Assembly (NCBI GenBank): GCA_013115125.1
Contig: JABANN010000043.1
Location: 41,782-105,781 of the forward strand
Length of the DNA: 64,000 bases
Direction: 5' to 3'
DNA from: Perkinsus olseni
Lineage: Eukaryota > Perkinsozoa > Perkinsida
Shown: one piece after another, positions 1-11,465 of the stretch
How positions within the stretch are numbered: the stretch's first letter is position 1
Layout: every line of letters starts with the position of its first letter
Made by a program: the position numbers and the translations under genes
Notes under the pieces: model-generated
Told to the model about the DNA's origin: nothing
Seen by the model: only the letters and a program-made list of their open reading frames with translations
Databases searched by the model: none

Positions 1-800
1 CGGCCGCATCCTCAAGGCCGCTATCAGAAAGCGTAGAAATCCAACTCTGCACGCGTACCATCAGAGAGGCGGAACTCCTCCGACCAGAGGGTGGAGGCGA
101 AACTGAGGAATTGCAAGACTGCAAGATCTCAAAATGTGAGCTCACGTACCATCGGAGGTCGTCGGTAATCCAAGTAACCTGCCGTACTTCCTCTTCTTCG
201 TCTTGTTGCTTTCCCACAAACGCACGAGATTCTCGCTTGAAGTGAACCGCGAGCCACAACGTCGCGCGCCTGAAAATTATGTAAAAATAATATACCCATC
301 CTCATCCAGTAGAGGACGGATGTCCAAAATGACCGGACCAGGAATCGACCCCCCGCCCTCTCGGAGGACAGACCGGAAGCTTTCCATCCGACTACCTTCG
401 TTTAATAGATTTTGAGCGCTTCTATTGAGCCCGTGCACTCCTCGGTCCTCGATACAATCCACCGAGTGTAGCATCTGAAATAATAAACCCTCTAGCGGAG
501 CGAAGCACACTCTCGTAATTTTCCACAGTAATAATCATCTTGTCTGATAGCAAGCAACACGGCAGCTTCTCGACAGAGCTACTCAAAATAGATTTATTAA
601 AAAATGTTTTCTGGGGGATTTTCTATCACTAACTTCCATATTATGATTGCTATCTTTTTAACAAAGATATCTTAGTATCATTACTACTATCCGTTACAAT
701 ATCATAAAATACAAATATTAAGGACCCTTCCATCGATCAAAATTTTTTTGTCCAACCCTCAAACTCCGCCGACGTGAGAATTAAAGAGTGTGTCGCGAAG
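1..800. other. window start, no gene resolved
   Basis: Short open stretches exist on the minus strand (277-510) but I see no family signature. Bases 103-130 carry, on the minus strand, the same repeated pattern (a CTTGCA-rich run followed by TTCCTCA) that fills two helicase introns, so an intron probably lies here. From about 560 to 800 the DNA is AT-rich and looks non-coding. Confidence 0.3.
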
Positions 801-862
801 ATCTCCCTGAGGCGAGCAGCCCCACCTCTCGTGTAGCCTCATCGTCGCACGCATCAACATGA

Positions 863-2481
863 TCAGAATTTACCGCTGCGTGTATCTAAAAAAGTATCTT
901 TCATATGGTCGACCTTCCCGTCGAGAGCATGAGTGCAGCAAAGATACGCCGCAAGAGTTCCTCGCAGTAACTCCAGCGCAGACAGCATCGTATAAGTAGT
1001 AGTAACCAAATGAGCCAACTCAGGTGAATCGAACTTCGCAGGAGACTGGGACCTACTCCCCTCCACCAACCTACATGTATCTGTCTCAACCCCCTCAAGG
1101 AGCGCTTCAACTTCGCCATCCTCTTCTCCCGAGTGATATCCAAATCCCGTGGAACCAAATGGACCTTCCAAAAATCGTCAACAACACCGACGGCTGCGGA
1201 AGACCTCCAGGCGGTTCAGCAACTCCCCAGACTTGAAACCCGAAAGCAGACGCCCAATGCTGTCGTTTGTTTATTACTCGCTCACTGCGAAAAGAATCGT
1301 CAATCGTAAATTCATCGTTTACCACCGTCCAGTCAACGTGATAAAACTTCGACCCCAGATCACTCTCGAATTTTTCCGCCACGTCTCTTCACTCTGTGAG
1401 CTCACCTCTCCCAAAACGGGTGCCAGATCGATGCAAAATAGTGCGAAAAACTCCGGCAGGAACATTTTCACATGGCATGCACGGCGATTCAGAATTTATA
1501 TTTTTTTGGGTCTATCTGGATCGTTGCTTACGAGGAGACGGCGAGACGCTTTTTCGTGCATTTCGTGCAATTTTTTTAGGCGCACCTCGCTGTTTGTTTG
1601 GTTTTTCGGCACGTAAACTTTACGACCCACCCATCCCTCCCCAGTCCTACATTAACTCTGTTAAGCTTCCAGTACTTCCAAAGGTAGGCGAAATAAAAAT
1701 AAATCTCAAACGTTACATATGCTCGTAACGCATGCCGCCCGATCAATCCTAAAATAATAATATTTTCCGCGCTAAATTTTTCTGGAAATCTCGAGGGTTC
1801 ATTTTCGCGAGTGTTGCCGTAAATCTTTATCAGCAGGAACTCCCCTCCACCGACTCTCGCATGCCAAACCGCTGATCCGGAAAATTTTTTCCAAATTTTT
1901 TCCTCAGAAATTCTATTCTCTTTTCAGTTCCCGCTTTCTGACGGCCTGGACACTCACCCTCGACTATTGAACGATCCAGCTGAGATAAAACCGAACTAGA
2001 TCGTTCGATCGATCCACAACGAGTGGATTCCATGCGGGCGTTTCAATCTGAGTGAATATGCCCTTCAAAAATTGCAAAAAAATTCCTCGATTTTTATAAA
2101 AAAAATTTTCCCATGCATTTCTCCCCAGCCCGTCGCCACGCTTACGAAGAGCATCTGCTGTTCCTCGTATGCTGCCTGACTCGACCTTCAGCTTCCATCT
2201 GAAATCCAAATCGATCAAAACTTCGCTCCGCCGATTTTCCAAGTCCACTTAGCGACAGTGTACACCACCACCACAGGCAGGACCATCCGCACCGGCATCA
2301 CCAGCAGCCACTTCGTGAGCAGGCCTTGGAACGACCGATCCCGTAGGGCTGGACAAAATGGGCACCCAGCTTGCATACCAACTTTTCCGCAACGAATCCT
2401 ACTTTGGCCAAATCTTCGCGTCAAGAGAACTCCTAGAGCCAGAATCACCGCAGACTTGAATTCTCTCCCTAAGCCGACCAT
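863..2481 (-). CDS. uncharacterised multi-exon gene with membrane segment
   Basis: I do not recognise this protein. The first exon starts at an ATG at 2481 and reads MVGLGREFKSAVILAL, then a Cys-containing stretch (CGKVG..GCPFC) and a hydrophobic segment (VMPVRMVLPVVVVYTV), probably one membrane helix. Frame continuity into the next exon (..WKLKVESGSIRG..) requires removal of only 23 nt near 2200-2222, which has GT and CAG ends. Further downstream an exon from about 1382 (FYHVDWTVVNDEFTIDD..) joins, after a 40-nt intron near 1160-1200, to an acidic exon (..GEEDGEVEALLEG..) ending near 863. Whether the 2.2-2.5 kb and 0.86-1.4 kb exons belong to one gene is uncertain. It lies just downstream of the hydrolase gene on the same strand. 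Confidence 0.4.
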
Positions 2482-2640
2482 CCAAATCGATCACAATGGC
2501 GCACGCTTTTCTCATCTCGGTTACCTCTCAATATCGCCTGCATCGTCGAAAAAACTGAAAATCGGAGAGCTCAACTGCCACAAAAAAATCCGCAGAAGCC
2601 AATCGAACACAACACGAAGGGAACGGCAGGGGAGAAAAAT

Positions 2641-2708
2641 CGCCATGTAAGAAATACACGCCGATCGAGTTGTTGAAAAGGTCCCCGGTTCGATCCCCGG
2701 CATGGTCA
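2641..2708 (+). other. tRNA-like 3' half between two genes
   Basis: The stretch 2683-2708 has a T-arm (GGTTCGATCC) and an acceptor-like 3' end. No matching 5' acceptor half or D-arm is present upstream, so this is a fragment and not a working tRNA. It begins at the stop codon of the minus-strand hydrolase and lies antisense to it. Confidence 0.5.
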
Positions 2709-5700
2709 TTTTTCCTTCATAAGGTCGGTGATTTGCCTCAAGACCCTCCTTCTCCAGTGACCATTATTGAGGGCTTCGCCGTGGATGCCCTCATCGTTCC
2801 AATCAACCGTCAAGGGTTGGAACAAACTCTCACGCCCGCTCATCCTGAAACACTCTCAATTTCGTGGCGCGCGAGAAAACTACAAAAGCCGCTACTCCAC
2901 CAGTGGGATTAATCATAATCGCCATGATGACGGTAAGAAGACGACACAGTAGCAATGATCAAGCGCCGGCGACCTTAGCTGCCTCAAAGCTCACTACTGC
3001 AGCCTGAGGACTTCGAGAAAGCCTCGCTTCTCCTCTGTTGAGCTGGGAAGGCGCAATTTAACTTTTTCGTCCTTTTTTGCAGTGTCATAAAAGTTATGCG
3101 AAAATGTGATTCATCTAGCACACAGGCTGGTTAATCGAAGTTGAACATATCCCAGAATTGCCACGAACGAAGTGAGCGATCAATCGCTGATAGTCGTTGG
3201 AAAAATGAGTCCGACCTTGACTTCAAAGGTTGCTGTTGCCGACGGAATTTGTTCAGCTGCCCATCTCGAGCTATCTCAAGCCGTGCCGCCCTGAGAGTCA
3301 ACTTGACCTATTTTGCATCTTCCACGGGTCAACCTAAGATACCTACGCTTCAGCTTCCAACAACCTCCGTACTGAGTGCGCTGGTATAATGAAGTCTCTG
3401 CCGCACAACGAGACGTGTGTCGGGACTCCCCGCAGTTCCTCCGGCCAGACGTTATTCTGATAGAAAAACCGTAAAAACAATCAGCCGGTATGACAATGAC
3501 CTGCTCCCAAAAGAGATTCCTCGTCAAAGTATGGGCCGTGTACAGCTCTCTGAAGACCAAGTAGGTGGCCAGTATTCCAACGGGGTCTTCGTGGGCCTGG
3601 GTGGGAAGAGGTCCCAGGTTCGAATCTCCCCAAGAGCATTTTTATCGTCACTTTTCTCTGCGTGTTCAACAGCAAGTCGTTCTTAACCAGCAAAAAACAA
3701 ACTGGATCCACCAAGCTCAAGGAAGCAATCCTCGAGGGCTCATGAGCCTAAGATAAATCTTGCCATCTTGCTCAATCTTACACTTCCTCAACGGCATTAC
3801 TACCAGCATCCACCGCACCACGAAGGTTCCGAAACTATGACCGATCTGACACATGAAATGCCTCTCCCCCGAATCGAACCCGCGCGGGCCAGCCGTCCCT
3901 ACCATGTGGGCCTGAGAGTATCCCCACGCCGTCAACATGTCCGCCACAACCACAGACATCTCCCGAGCAGAGGGGAGGTTGGGGTAGGGTCTCATAGCAA
4001 CCTTCGAGAGCAGAGATCACCACACATCGACGAAATGCGTTCCGCCCGGGTACGGAACTAGTCCAGAAATCCGTCAACGAAATAGAACTGTCGTAATTCC
4101 CCGGAACTTTTCCCCAAAAAAAACGCAAATATCGCGAGAAGACGAGGAGCTCACGTGAGGGACTTCGATGCAGAAGATGTCACGATCCGGGAAGGCCCGT
4201 CTAATATCCCTGACGAAGGGAATGTAGGGTAGCAGGCCCACACCTAGACCATGGCAGAATCTGAGAGGAGAAAGATATTCGCATCAAACTCACGGAGTAA
4301 TTTTTTTTCGATATCGACCTGGAAAGACCTCTTAGTGGGCGATGATCATCCTAAGTCACTATCGCGTGCCCCCTTCCAGCGGTACTTGGGAATTATCGCA
4401 TCCTTCGAGGACGACATGGCCGGGGTTATACAAATATTTAAATACACAAAAGGCTGTAGATAGTAAAAAGATACTTACAATCGATCAGCCGTTTCGAGTG
4501 TAAAACTCACATACGATAACTACTGTGGCAGTGGGTGTTGGAAATGACCCATGTACATACAGTAATGGCGAAAGGACGACAAAGTTACTTATCGAAAATG
4601 CACGATTCTTGCATCACACAGAAGTGCGGCGACCCGAAAAGGAAAAAGAATCCACCAGCAATCTCACACTATCGGTTGCAGCGTAGGGTTCTCGCCCTCA
4701 GGAGCCCGGGAATACCAATACTCCATCGTCCCTGACCGGTACTTCCTACCACACCAAAGAGAACTCGTAGACTGCTAAGGGCTGCAGCCTGGCTTACGTA
4801 AATCCGACCACCTTGTCGAGGACGATGTCGGTGATGATTGGTAAGACGAAATGTGTCACTCCATAGCAGATGAACGGACGGTATCTAGAAGGGAGAACTA
4901 TTATTAAAAGATACTCTAGTGCCATTATCCATGTTCAGCCAGCTTCGACCTAAGATACGCCTTACGCTGCCGGGATCGGGTCATTCATGATCCGCATACA
5001 CTTCACATCTTCATTAGTACCGTCTGAAAATCACCCGACCAATGCGGATGCCTTTTGTGTAGGACAATCGATCATTCGGGCGCGCGCTAAATACTACAAA
5101 CAGATCACTTCAAGCAGCCGGAGGGACGTTCTACTGTATGTAACTCATTCGCGGCGCGCTATTCCCCTCTGATTTCCATAATGACATCCAGCGACCAGGG
5201 CTAGAGAACATGACAGATGTCTTGTCCCCCACTCCTACCTCTCAGGTCCCCAGATATGTGGGCCCATTCTGCCAGGTAGTCCACCAAGACCTGACAACAG
5301 CCTAGCACCAACACGTCATCACCATCACACATACTCTCAGCTCTTGCTTCTCCGCTATCGACAGTTCATTCGCCTGAAGGAAGTGCAGGGTGGCAAGAGA
5401 GAAGGAGACTAATGACGATCATTGTCTCAACATTTGACGGACGAATCAAGATAGTCAAGATCTGTTCCCCCAACAAAACCTGCACGGACAGGACCGTATT
5501 ACTCTAAACAGCGGTAGCGGCAGGGGACGACAGCATAGGGGTGAATCATCTCGTTACGGGAATCGGGGTTTCTTCGGAATTTTCATCATGGCACGAAGCG
5601 GTTTGATCGAATTGAACATGCTTACTGTTCGGTTGAACCCCATTTTATGGTTGAAGTATGATTCATGACGAACCCCTATCACACCCAGACAACACGTCAA

Positions 5701-6481
5701 AAAAGGTTAACTTTCACACACAGTGAAGAGATATGACTACTAAAGATGAAAAGGACTCCTGATGTACTCTGCGCTTTCAACCGTGATGCATTTAGTGCAG
5801 TTTCCTGCGAGATGTACCACACGAAATTCATGGTGCTATACGACGTCTCCATCATTTCGCGAGGATCCCATTCAAAAGAGGACTTCCCCCTCGCCGTCCA
5901 GCTCACCTGCCTGTACTCAAAGAAGTACTCAGCTACCCATTCCTCCAGATTCCCCCGCTGCAAACTGACCACTGGCGCGCCAAAGTACCAACTAAAACGA
6001 TACTCCTGCCGTCTTCCCGCCCTTCCCGTCTACGACCTGGATATCTCAGCCCGGAGCAAGGCTCTGACTCTCACAGCCCACATGTCATCATCCACAGTAC
6101 TACCTTCTGTGGCAAATAAACCGGAACCTAGAACGAGGCACAGCGTAGTGGCTGAGAAATAGGGCAATCAGCAAGAAGAGCAAATTCTCATCACAACGCA
6201 GAGATCAGTTTCCAGTTTGGTAGTATGACCAATGCCTCCACAATAGGCTCATACTCATCCACTGTACCCATACCACTGCAAACTGCACTCGTAGTTGTAC
6301 GCACATAAGCATACTTCTTAGTTGGACAATAAAGGGCAGTTCTATGAGATTCAATGATCCAAGCCATGAGGGAGGCGAGAGAGCGGAGACTCGTCGACAC
6401 CAGTTCACGTATGCTGCTGAACGTAAGAGCGATGAAGCCAGTGATATACAGGGCTCCAAGTATTTCCAAAAAGAGCGACAT
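2706..6481 (-). CDS. alpha/beta hydrolase-fold protein, multi-exon
   Basis: Probably a membrane-anchored serine hydrolase. The N-terminal exon (6191-6481) starts MSLFLEILGALYITGF, a membrane segment. Next come NLEEWVAEYFF (about 5900-5970) and the strand-loop FCHGLGVGLLPYIPFVRDI (about 4180-4260). The nucleophile elbow GHSFGT (about 3826-3845), LVDPVCFLL (about 3680-3710), GRDFIIPAHSVRR (acidic residue, about 3385-3420) and a last exon with GIHGEAL (probable catalytic His) follow. The stop is at 2706-2708. The order matches eukaryotic proteins of this fold with the LVDPVCFLL motif. Exons are joined by many short introns; the one at 3846-3902 is made of tRNA-like sequence. The substrate cannot be deduced. 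Exons between 4.46 and 5.69 kb are not resolved. Confidence 0.8.
3553..3657 (-). other. hydrolase intron with antisense tRNA-like piece
   Basis: The intron follows the exon ending LLLNTQRK and precedes ELYTAHTLTRNLFWEQ. On the plus strand at 3597-3640 it carries a tRNA T-arm (GGTTCGAATC) with flanking variable-loop-like bases, antisense to the host gene. The 5' half of a tRNA is not evident. Confidence 0.5.
3846..3902 (-). other. 57-nt intron built from a tRNA 3' half (sense)
   Basis: This intron is frame-checked: codons for GYSQAHM and IGHSFGT join in phase 0 across it. Between its GT and CAG ends lie a T-arm with GGGTTCGATTC and an acceptor-like GGCATTT. It resembles the helicase intron at 31818-31874 over the T-arm and the following bases. 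Confidence 0.75.
4460..5690. other. unassigned stretch inside hydrolase gene
   Basis: This lies between recognisable hydrolase exons. It contains only short, unconvincing open frames and one copy of a CCTAAGATAC motif (about 4948) that also occurs at 3329 and 35900. It is probably intronic, perhaps with small unrecognised exons. Confidence 0.35.
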
Positions 6482-6599
6482 CTCAATAGTACAAATAAGA
6501 ATGAAAAGCTCATCTTCTCTAATAACATTACAAGAGAACTGCAACATTCTCAAAAGAGCACTGTAGTTCGCAACAAGTTTCTGCTGGAACTTCGCACGC

Positions 6600-9410
6600 A
6601 TGCACATGCCCTATTACTCGGCTGTCGTAATATACCAACTCCCGTGTAATGCGTCAGCTCCCACTCTCGGACCAACTGTTCGCATGTGAAGTCTGTCTTA
6701 GAGCCCACACTGCCTAGCCGACCCCGTCTCCTACTGGAAGGACTCCAGTTACCTGAGCACGAGAATCTCTTGAAGAGAATCTTGCCCGAGTGCATTGACA
6801 GGAGACTTTCCGCCGAAAAGATATATAACAGATGCCACAATGTTCACAAACCCTGCTCATTCTACATCGCGATGTGAGCGAAATCCCTATCGGATGAAAC
6901 TGGCGAGAGTACGGCTCCAGCGAGCAACCGAATTGAATCAGCTTGAAACGGCTGATACCGGTTTTGTGAACCATTCTCTGACAACTCTCCGTTATCTTCT
7001 CTCTAGCTTTCCTGGGACCGCTGCATGACGCTCTGTAACAATCCGGTTGGTGCAACTCCAATGCGAACATCCAAGAAACCATTCACATGGCTTCAGGCCA
7101 AGAGTGTCGCACCTGCGTGACCTGAGTTGTAGACGCGCTCCATGTAGTCGACATCGCCCCATGCAGCAGCACAGGGACTCGACACCGCTCTCGTTGTAGG
7201 TCTTCAGTGACACACGACCAACCACATAGAGACCAACCTCCATTCCAGTACTGATGTCTTGTGGTACACGACACTCCCAACATAGGCTATGCCGAGACTA
7301 TGTTATATAGCTGGGAGTCCCAGCTAGTCCCAGTTAGTCCCAGCCTGGGACTAACCATACTCGGCCGTAAATCTTCGTAGTCCACTTGTGTTGAAGTCGA
7401 AGCCACCCGTTGGAATTTCCTGCTTGAAAAAACGCCGAGCTCATCTTCACGATACAATGTCTAACATGAAACGAGCCTCCTCAACACTGAGACCGAGGAT
7501 ATCAGAGCACATCCGCACAACGGCGTGAGCCCATGGGAAAATGCACGCCTCAGCTCTCTCAGTAAGAGGCTCATTTGCGTGAACATCGGCAAGTCACACA
7601 CTCGTCCCAGCTCATTGCCTCCATCGTGCGGAGTCTACATGACTCTTGCCAGGTCGCCATGCCTACTCAGAACGACTGTTCGACAATGACAACAGCTGAC
7701 CGGACCATCAGTGGAACAGTGAACCTGCTAGCTGGCTCGGTTGGTCCAGCAGGTCTCTGATATGATGTATGTCCTCGATTACGGACTCTTCATAGACGAA
7801 ACAAAAACAATACGGCGCATTATGACGGAAACAACATCGCTGGGAAACTAACAACAGCGATGATTCACCTGAGCCCACGACTTTGTGAAAGTCAGTGAAT
7901 CCTAGGATTCCGAATTGGGCTCGCTCACGCCGACTAACAAATCTACACTCAGCATCATCTAAAGCTTTCACTAATACCAGCTCGGGCCGCCGAGTCGGGC
8001 GGTCGGGAAACACCGAAAGCCCCCTATATTACACACGTCCAACAACGACTGAGCCTCCTTGTTTAGGTTCGGATGGGAATTCTTAGACCCGATGAGCTGC
8101 TGCGACTGGGACGTACACTGAGGAAAATCGCGGAAGTCCGCAATGGCGTGTGGGACAGTGCTTATACTGCATTTATCAGCCTTACTGAGACATTCCATAT
8201 GATTCGCTCACTGGCGTTGGACTATTTTCTCAAGCATTATTGGAATATGGTGCGGCATTGAGAGAAACACAGCGATGCCGTACTCATTATTAGACTAATA
8301 TACTCCAGCGCAAACTCTGACTCTGATGACGGCTGCGCGACACAATGATACTACCCTCTCCAGCATAGGCTCGGATGCGCTATGGCTTGGATTCACTGCC
8401 GTGTGGACCTGAGAATACACACGCGACCGTACACGGCGACCGTGAAGAATATGATACCACGCAGATGACGAGGTTGGAAGATTCCAACGACCATAACGGA
8501 TTTTCTTACATGTATCTCATGCAAACCGCGAAGGCACCGTTTGAGCCTTTCCATTCTAGTAGGACATCGTGATGGTCCTTCACATAGAGGCGGGAGGTGC
8601 GCCTGAAGGCGCTACGGCCATACCACTCCTTTCATAACTCCCTGCAACCACCTTTCGATTGAGCTGCCTGTACTTCCACAAATAAATGAAATAAAAATAT
8701 ATTTCCAATGTCAGCCAAAACCGCAAAAAGTGTCGGCCATAAACACCTACATCCAAAGCGAGCGCTGGGGATCGATTGCAAGCCTCGAATCGTCTCAACG
8801 TGGGAGCCCTCACAATTTCAGAGCACAAAAGCCTTCGGTACCTGGCTACGAAGGAAATGTTTATGCTGACGTTGCAGAATTGCAATAGTGCTCGTGAAAC
8901 CGACGGGAAACTGACGACCTATGGATGCTGCTTTGCGGCTTGAGCCTCCAAAAACGTGTTCATGATGTCCCCATGAACAGTTCATTCAACGGAAGGGTCG
9001 AGAAAACACAAAAGATCGGAGTTCGACCCACACCAGCGCTCCAACTTGTTGCAAAGCATAATGGAATTATCCGCCGATGCCCACGCTACTACCACTATTT
9101 CGACCACTATGATTACGGTTGTAGTACCACCAGTAAAACCGCAACCGATTCCCCGATTACGTGCTAGCTGTCCTATCGTCTGGACATTCCCGTCTCTTAT
9201 CTTGGCACGCCACCTGAGAAAGGTGATCAACTCCCGCTCCAATGCCGTGCACATACCAGTTGAATAAGCGATATCCAACTCAGAATGGCCAAACTTAATT
9301 ACGGCGATCGGCGCACTAGAACGAGAAGTGTTGATTGCTTGAGAATCTCGACCCCAAATTTTATCCAATTCTATTTTTCGTTTTTTCTCTTCGTTCGTTT
9401 TCATCATCCA
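6600..9410 (-). CDS. uncharacterised exons, minus strand
   Basis: Several minus-strand open stretches look coding but match no family I know. About 8982-9330 reads FGHSELDIAYSTGM, ALERELITFLRWRAKI and GCGFTGGTTTVIIVVEIVVV, a possible membrane segment. About 8580-8885 contains a hydrophobic run. About 7708-8013 reads ELVLVKALDDAECRFVSRRE and YEESVIEDIHHIRDLLDQ. About 6990-7240 is a Cys-rich stretch. I cannot say whether they form one gene or two, and the exon borders are not fixed. The direction agrees with the downstream hydrolase. Confidence 0.3.
7308..7354. repeat. two adjacent perfect odd palindromes
   Basis: Bases 7308-7326 form a 19-nt palindrome with a single central base, and 7334-7354 form a 21-nt palindrome with a single central base. 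Both share the core AGTCCCAG, which also occurs a third time between them. Either strand could form tight hairpins. Confidence 0.8.
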
Positions 9411-9619
9411 ACTTTAATGACCATCAGTTCCGGAAATTACGGTACTACTCCCTTATCTCCCACAACCATTACCGTATAATTTTCAGTATCCAAACTGCCG
9501 GCAGTACAGCTCTCAATGGCGCCACTATCAGCCAACGAGAAGCGAATCTTCGACCTCTCTCTGTTCCTGAGGTGAATGAAAACTCTTTCTATCGTGAATC
9601 CAGAGTACGCAGTTGAAGA

Positions 9620-11420
9620 CGCCTCAAAAGTTTCATCAGCCCTCCGTGACTTCCAAACAGCCGAAAAAGGGTTTTTGACAACCTAAGGGATCCCTCTAAT
9701 TTTCTACGTTAATCGTATTCTGCGATTCGCCCTCGATCGGCGACAAAATAGCTACTCTGTGTCGGGTAACGAGATTGCACTGCATTCGCGAAAGGAGGTT
9801 GCTCATGTCAATAGCCAACAATAATATGACATCATTGATATGCGACCCTCCACAAATCTTCACACTGTGATCCGAAATTAACTATCGCCTGGTGCACACC
9901 TCGATCGATCCCTTATACGGAAAGATTTCCAAAGATACTACGCAGCATAGCCGGCCACAGTGCAGCTCCTACCAGCTAAAGCCGCCGCTGCTGCCACGCC
10001 AAGCGCCACTCGACCGATCGAAGACGACAGAGCTCGCGTGGAGCGATCTGAGAAAAAGACTGAACTCTTAGACCGCCAGATGACGCTTCGATACTCCGAA
10101 GCAGTGGATTCGCAAATCCCCAGGGAGGTGCTCGATAGTAACATACAATCTCATATCTGGGAGTCGAAAACGGTTCTAATGCGCGTGAAAGCTTTTACGG
10201 CAGAGGCTCTACCACGCCACAGATGCCTTGTTTCAGAGTCACTTATCGAAAACCCTCGTCACTTTTGCCGCTCTCAGATACTGTTCAGGAGTCTCGCGAT
10301 GAAACTACAGGCTGTGTTAAACCGCTGTGCTTCGAATCCCCGTCGTTTAAAGAATTATGTCCACTACTAATCAACGGGTGAGATTTGGTATGAGACATGG
10401 CCGCTAGAATATATCTACTTGAGTGACTTTTTTTCAAAAAAAAATGTTGAATATCATAAAACACGATAATCACTAAATTGCAATCGTAGTGGGCTTCGAC
10501 AAGATACCACTACCTGAGCTACTATAAACAGCAATTCCCGGTATTTTAACCCATCCAGTAGTACCGAGGCTCCTCTGTAACAGTAGTCGCAGCAGCTCCG
10601 TTGAAGGGGATGTGATCGCGATGAAAAAAATATATAAAACTACGATGACGTTGCCATCCAGCGTCAACGATTGAGAGATAGTCCTCCTCGGGTTGGGCTA
10701 CATCGCCGGTTGCACAAGGCCTGTCGTAGGGCCTTTAATTGGGCATGGGGTCACTCAACTCGACGCAGACTGCAAGTCATAAATGACCATGACACGAGAT
10801 GTATCTTTAGGTTGATTCTGGAACATTATAGAATATAAGATTCCTTCTTGAGAAGCGTCAGAAGGCACTGGACTGTGAGAGTAAGTTTATACAGCGCAAC
10901 CGTGCTGAGCCATTCCTCGAATCATCTTAGCCTCCTAACTCATGCACGTGTCTCGGCATTTTACTCTCAATAAATTAGTCTTTCGGAAAGGCTTTCTCCG
11001 AGAACAGCTTCTTGTATTCACAGCGGGACAGCTTGTACCATAGTGCCAAATTACTTAGCCCGTCTCTACACGGCCCTGGCTCCTGATTAACCAACTGCGC
11101 TGAACCAGCGCAGACCACCGCCTCTGATTACAAATCGATCAGAATGGCGTGCGCCACGTGCGTACGCGAGCGCAAGATCCTCCAGCATTCGTGTGACGCG
11201 TGCATTTCCCTTCCTCTCCCAACGCCTGCACTGCAATGCGCTGTACATCCATTACTTTCAGTTTCCCATGCCTGCTCGCAAGGGCTCGTGTTGACGAGGC
11301 GACGCCGTAGAGTCGTGATGCCTGCCAGGGTTCAATACCGTCCATCTGCCATGTCCCGGCGCTTCCTCCTCTCCCCTTCTCGCCTCGCTCTCGATAAAGC
11401 TGTTAGTGGGGCTCCATTGA
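9620..11420. other. gene-poor stretch with weak ORFs
   Basis: Open frames on both strands overlap at 9938-10370 and 10285-10667. The minus-strand 10473-10667 frame has a signal-peptide-like hydrophobic start. None has a recognisable motif. From 10668 to 11140 I see no gene. The upstream region of the aminotransferase gene begins about 11140. Confidence 0.3.
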
Positions 11421-11465
11421 GTGTCTTGGGTGGGTCTATGGGGCCATGGCATCCTAGGTCGATCC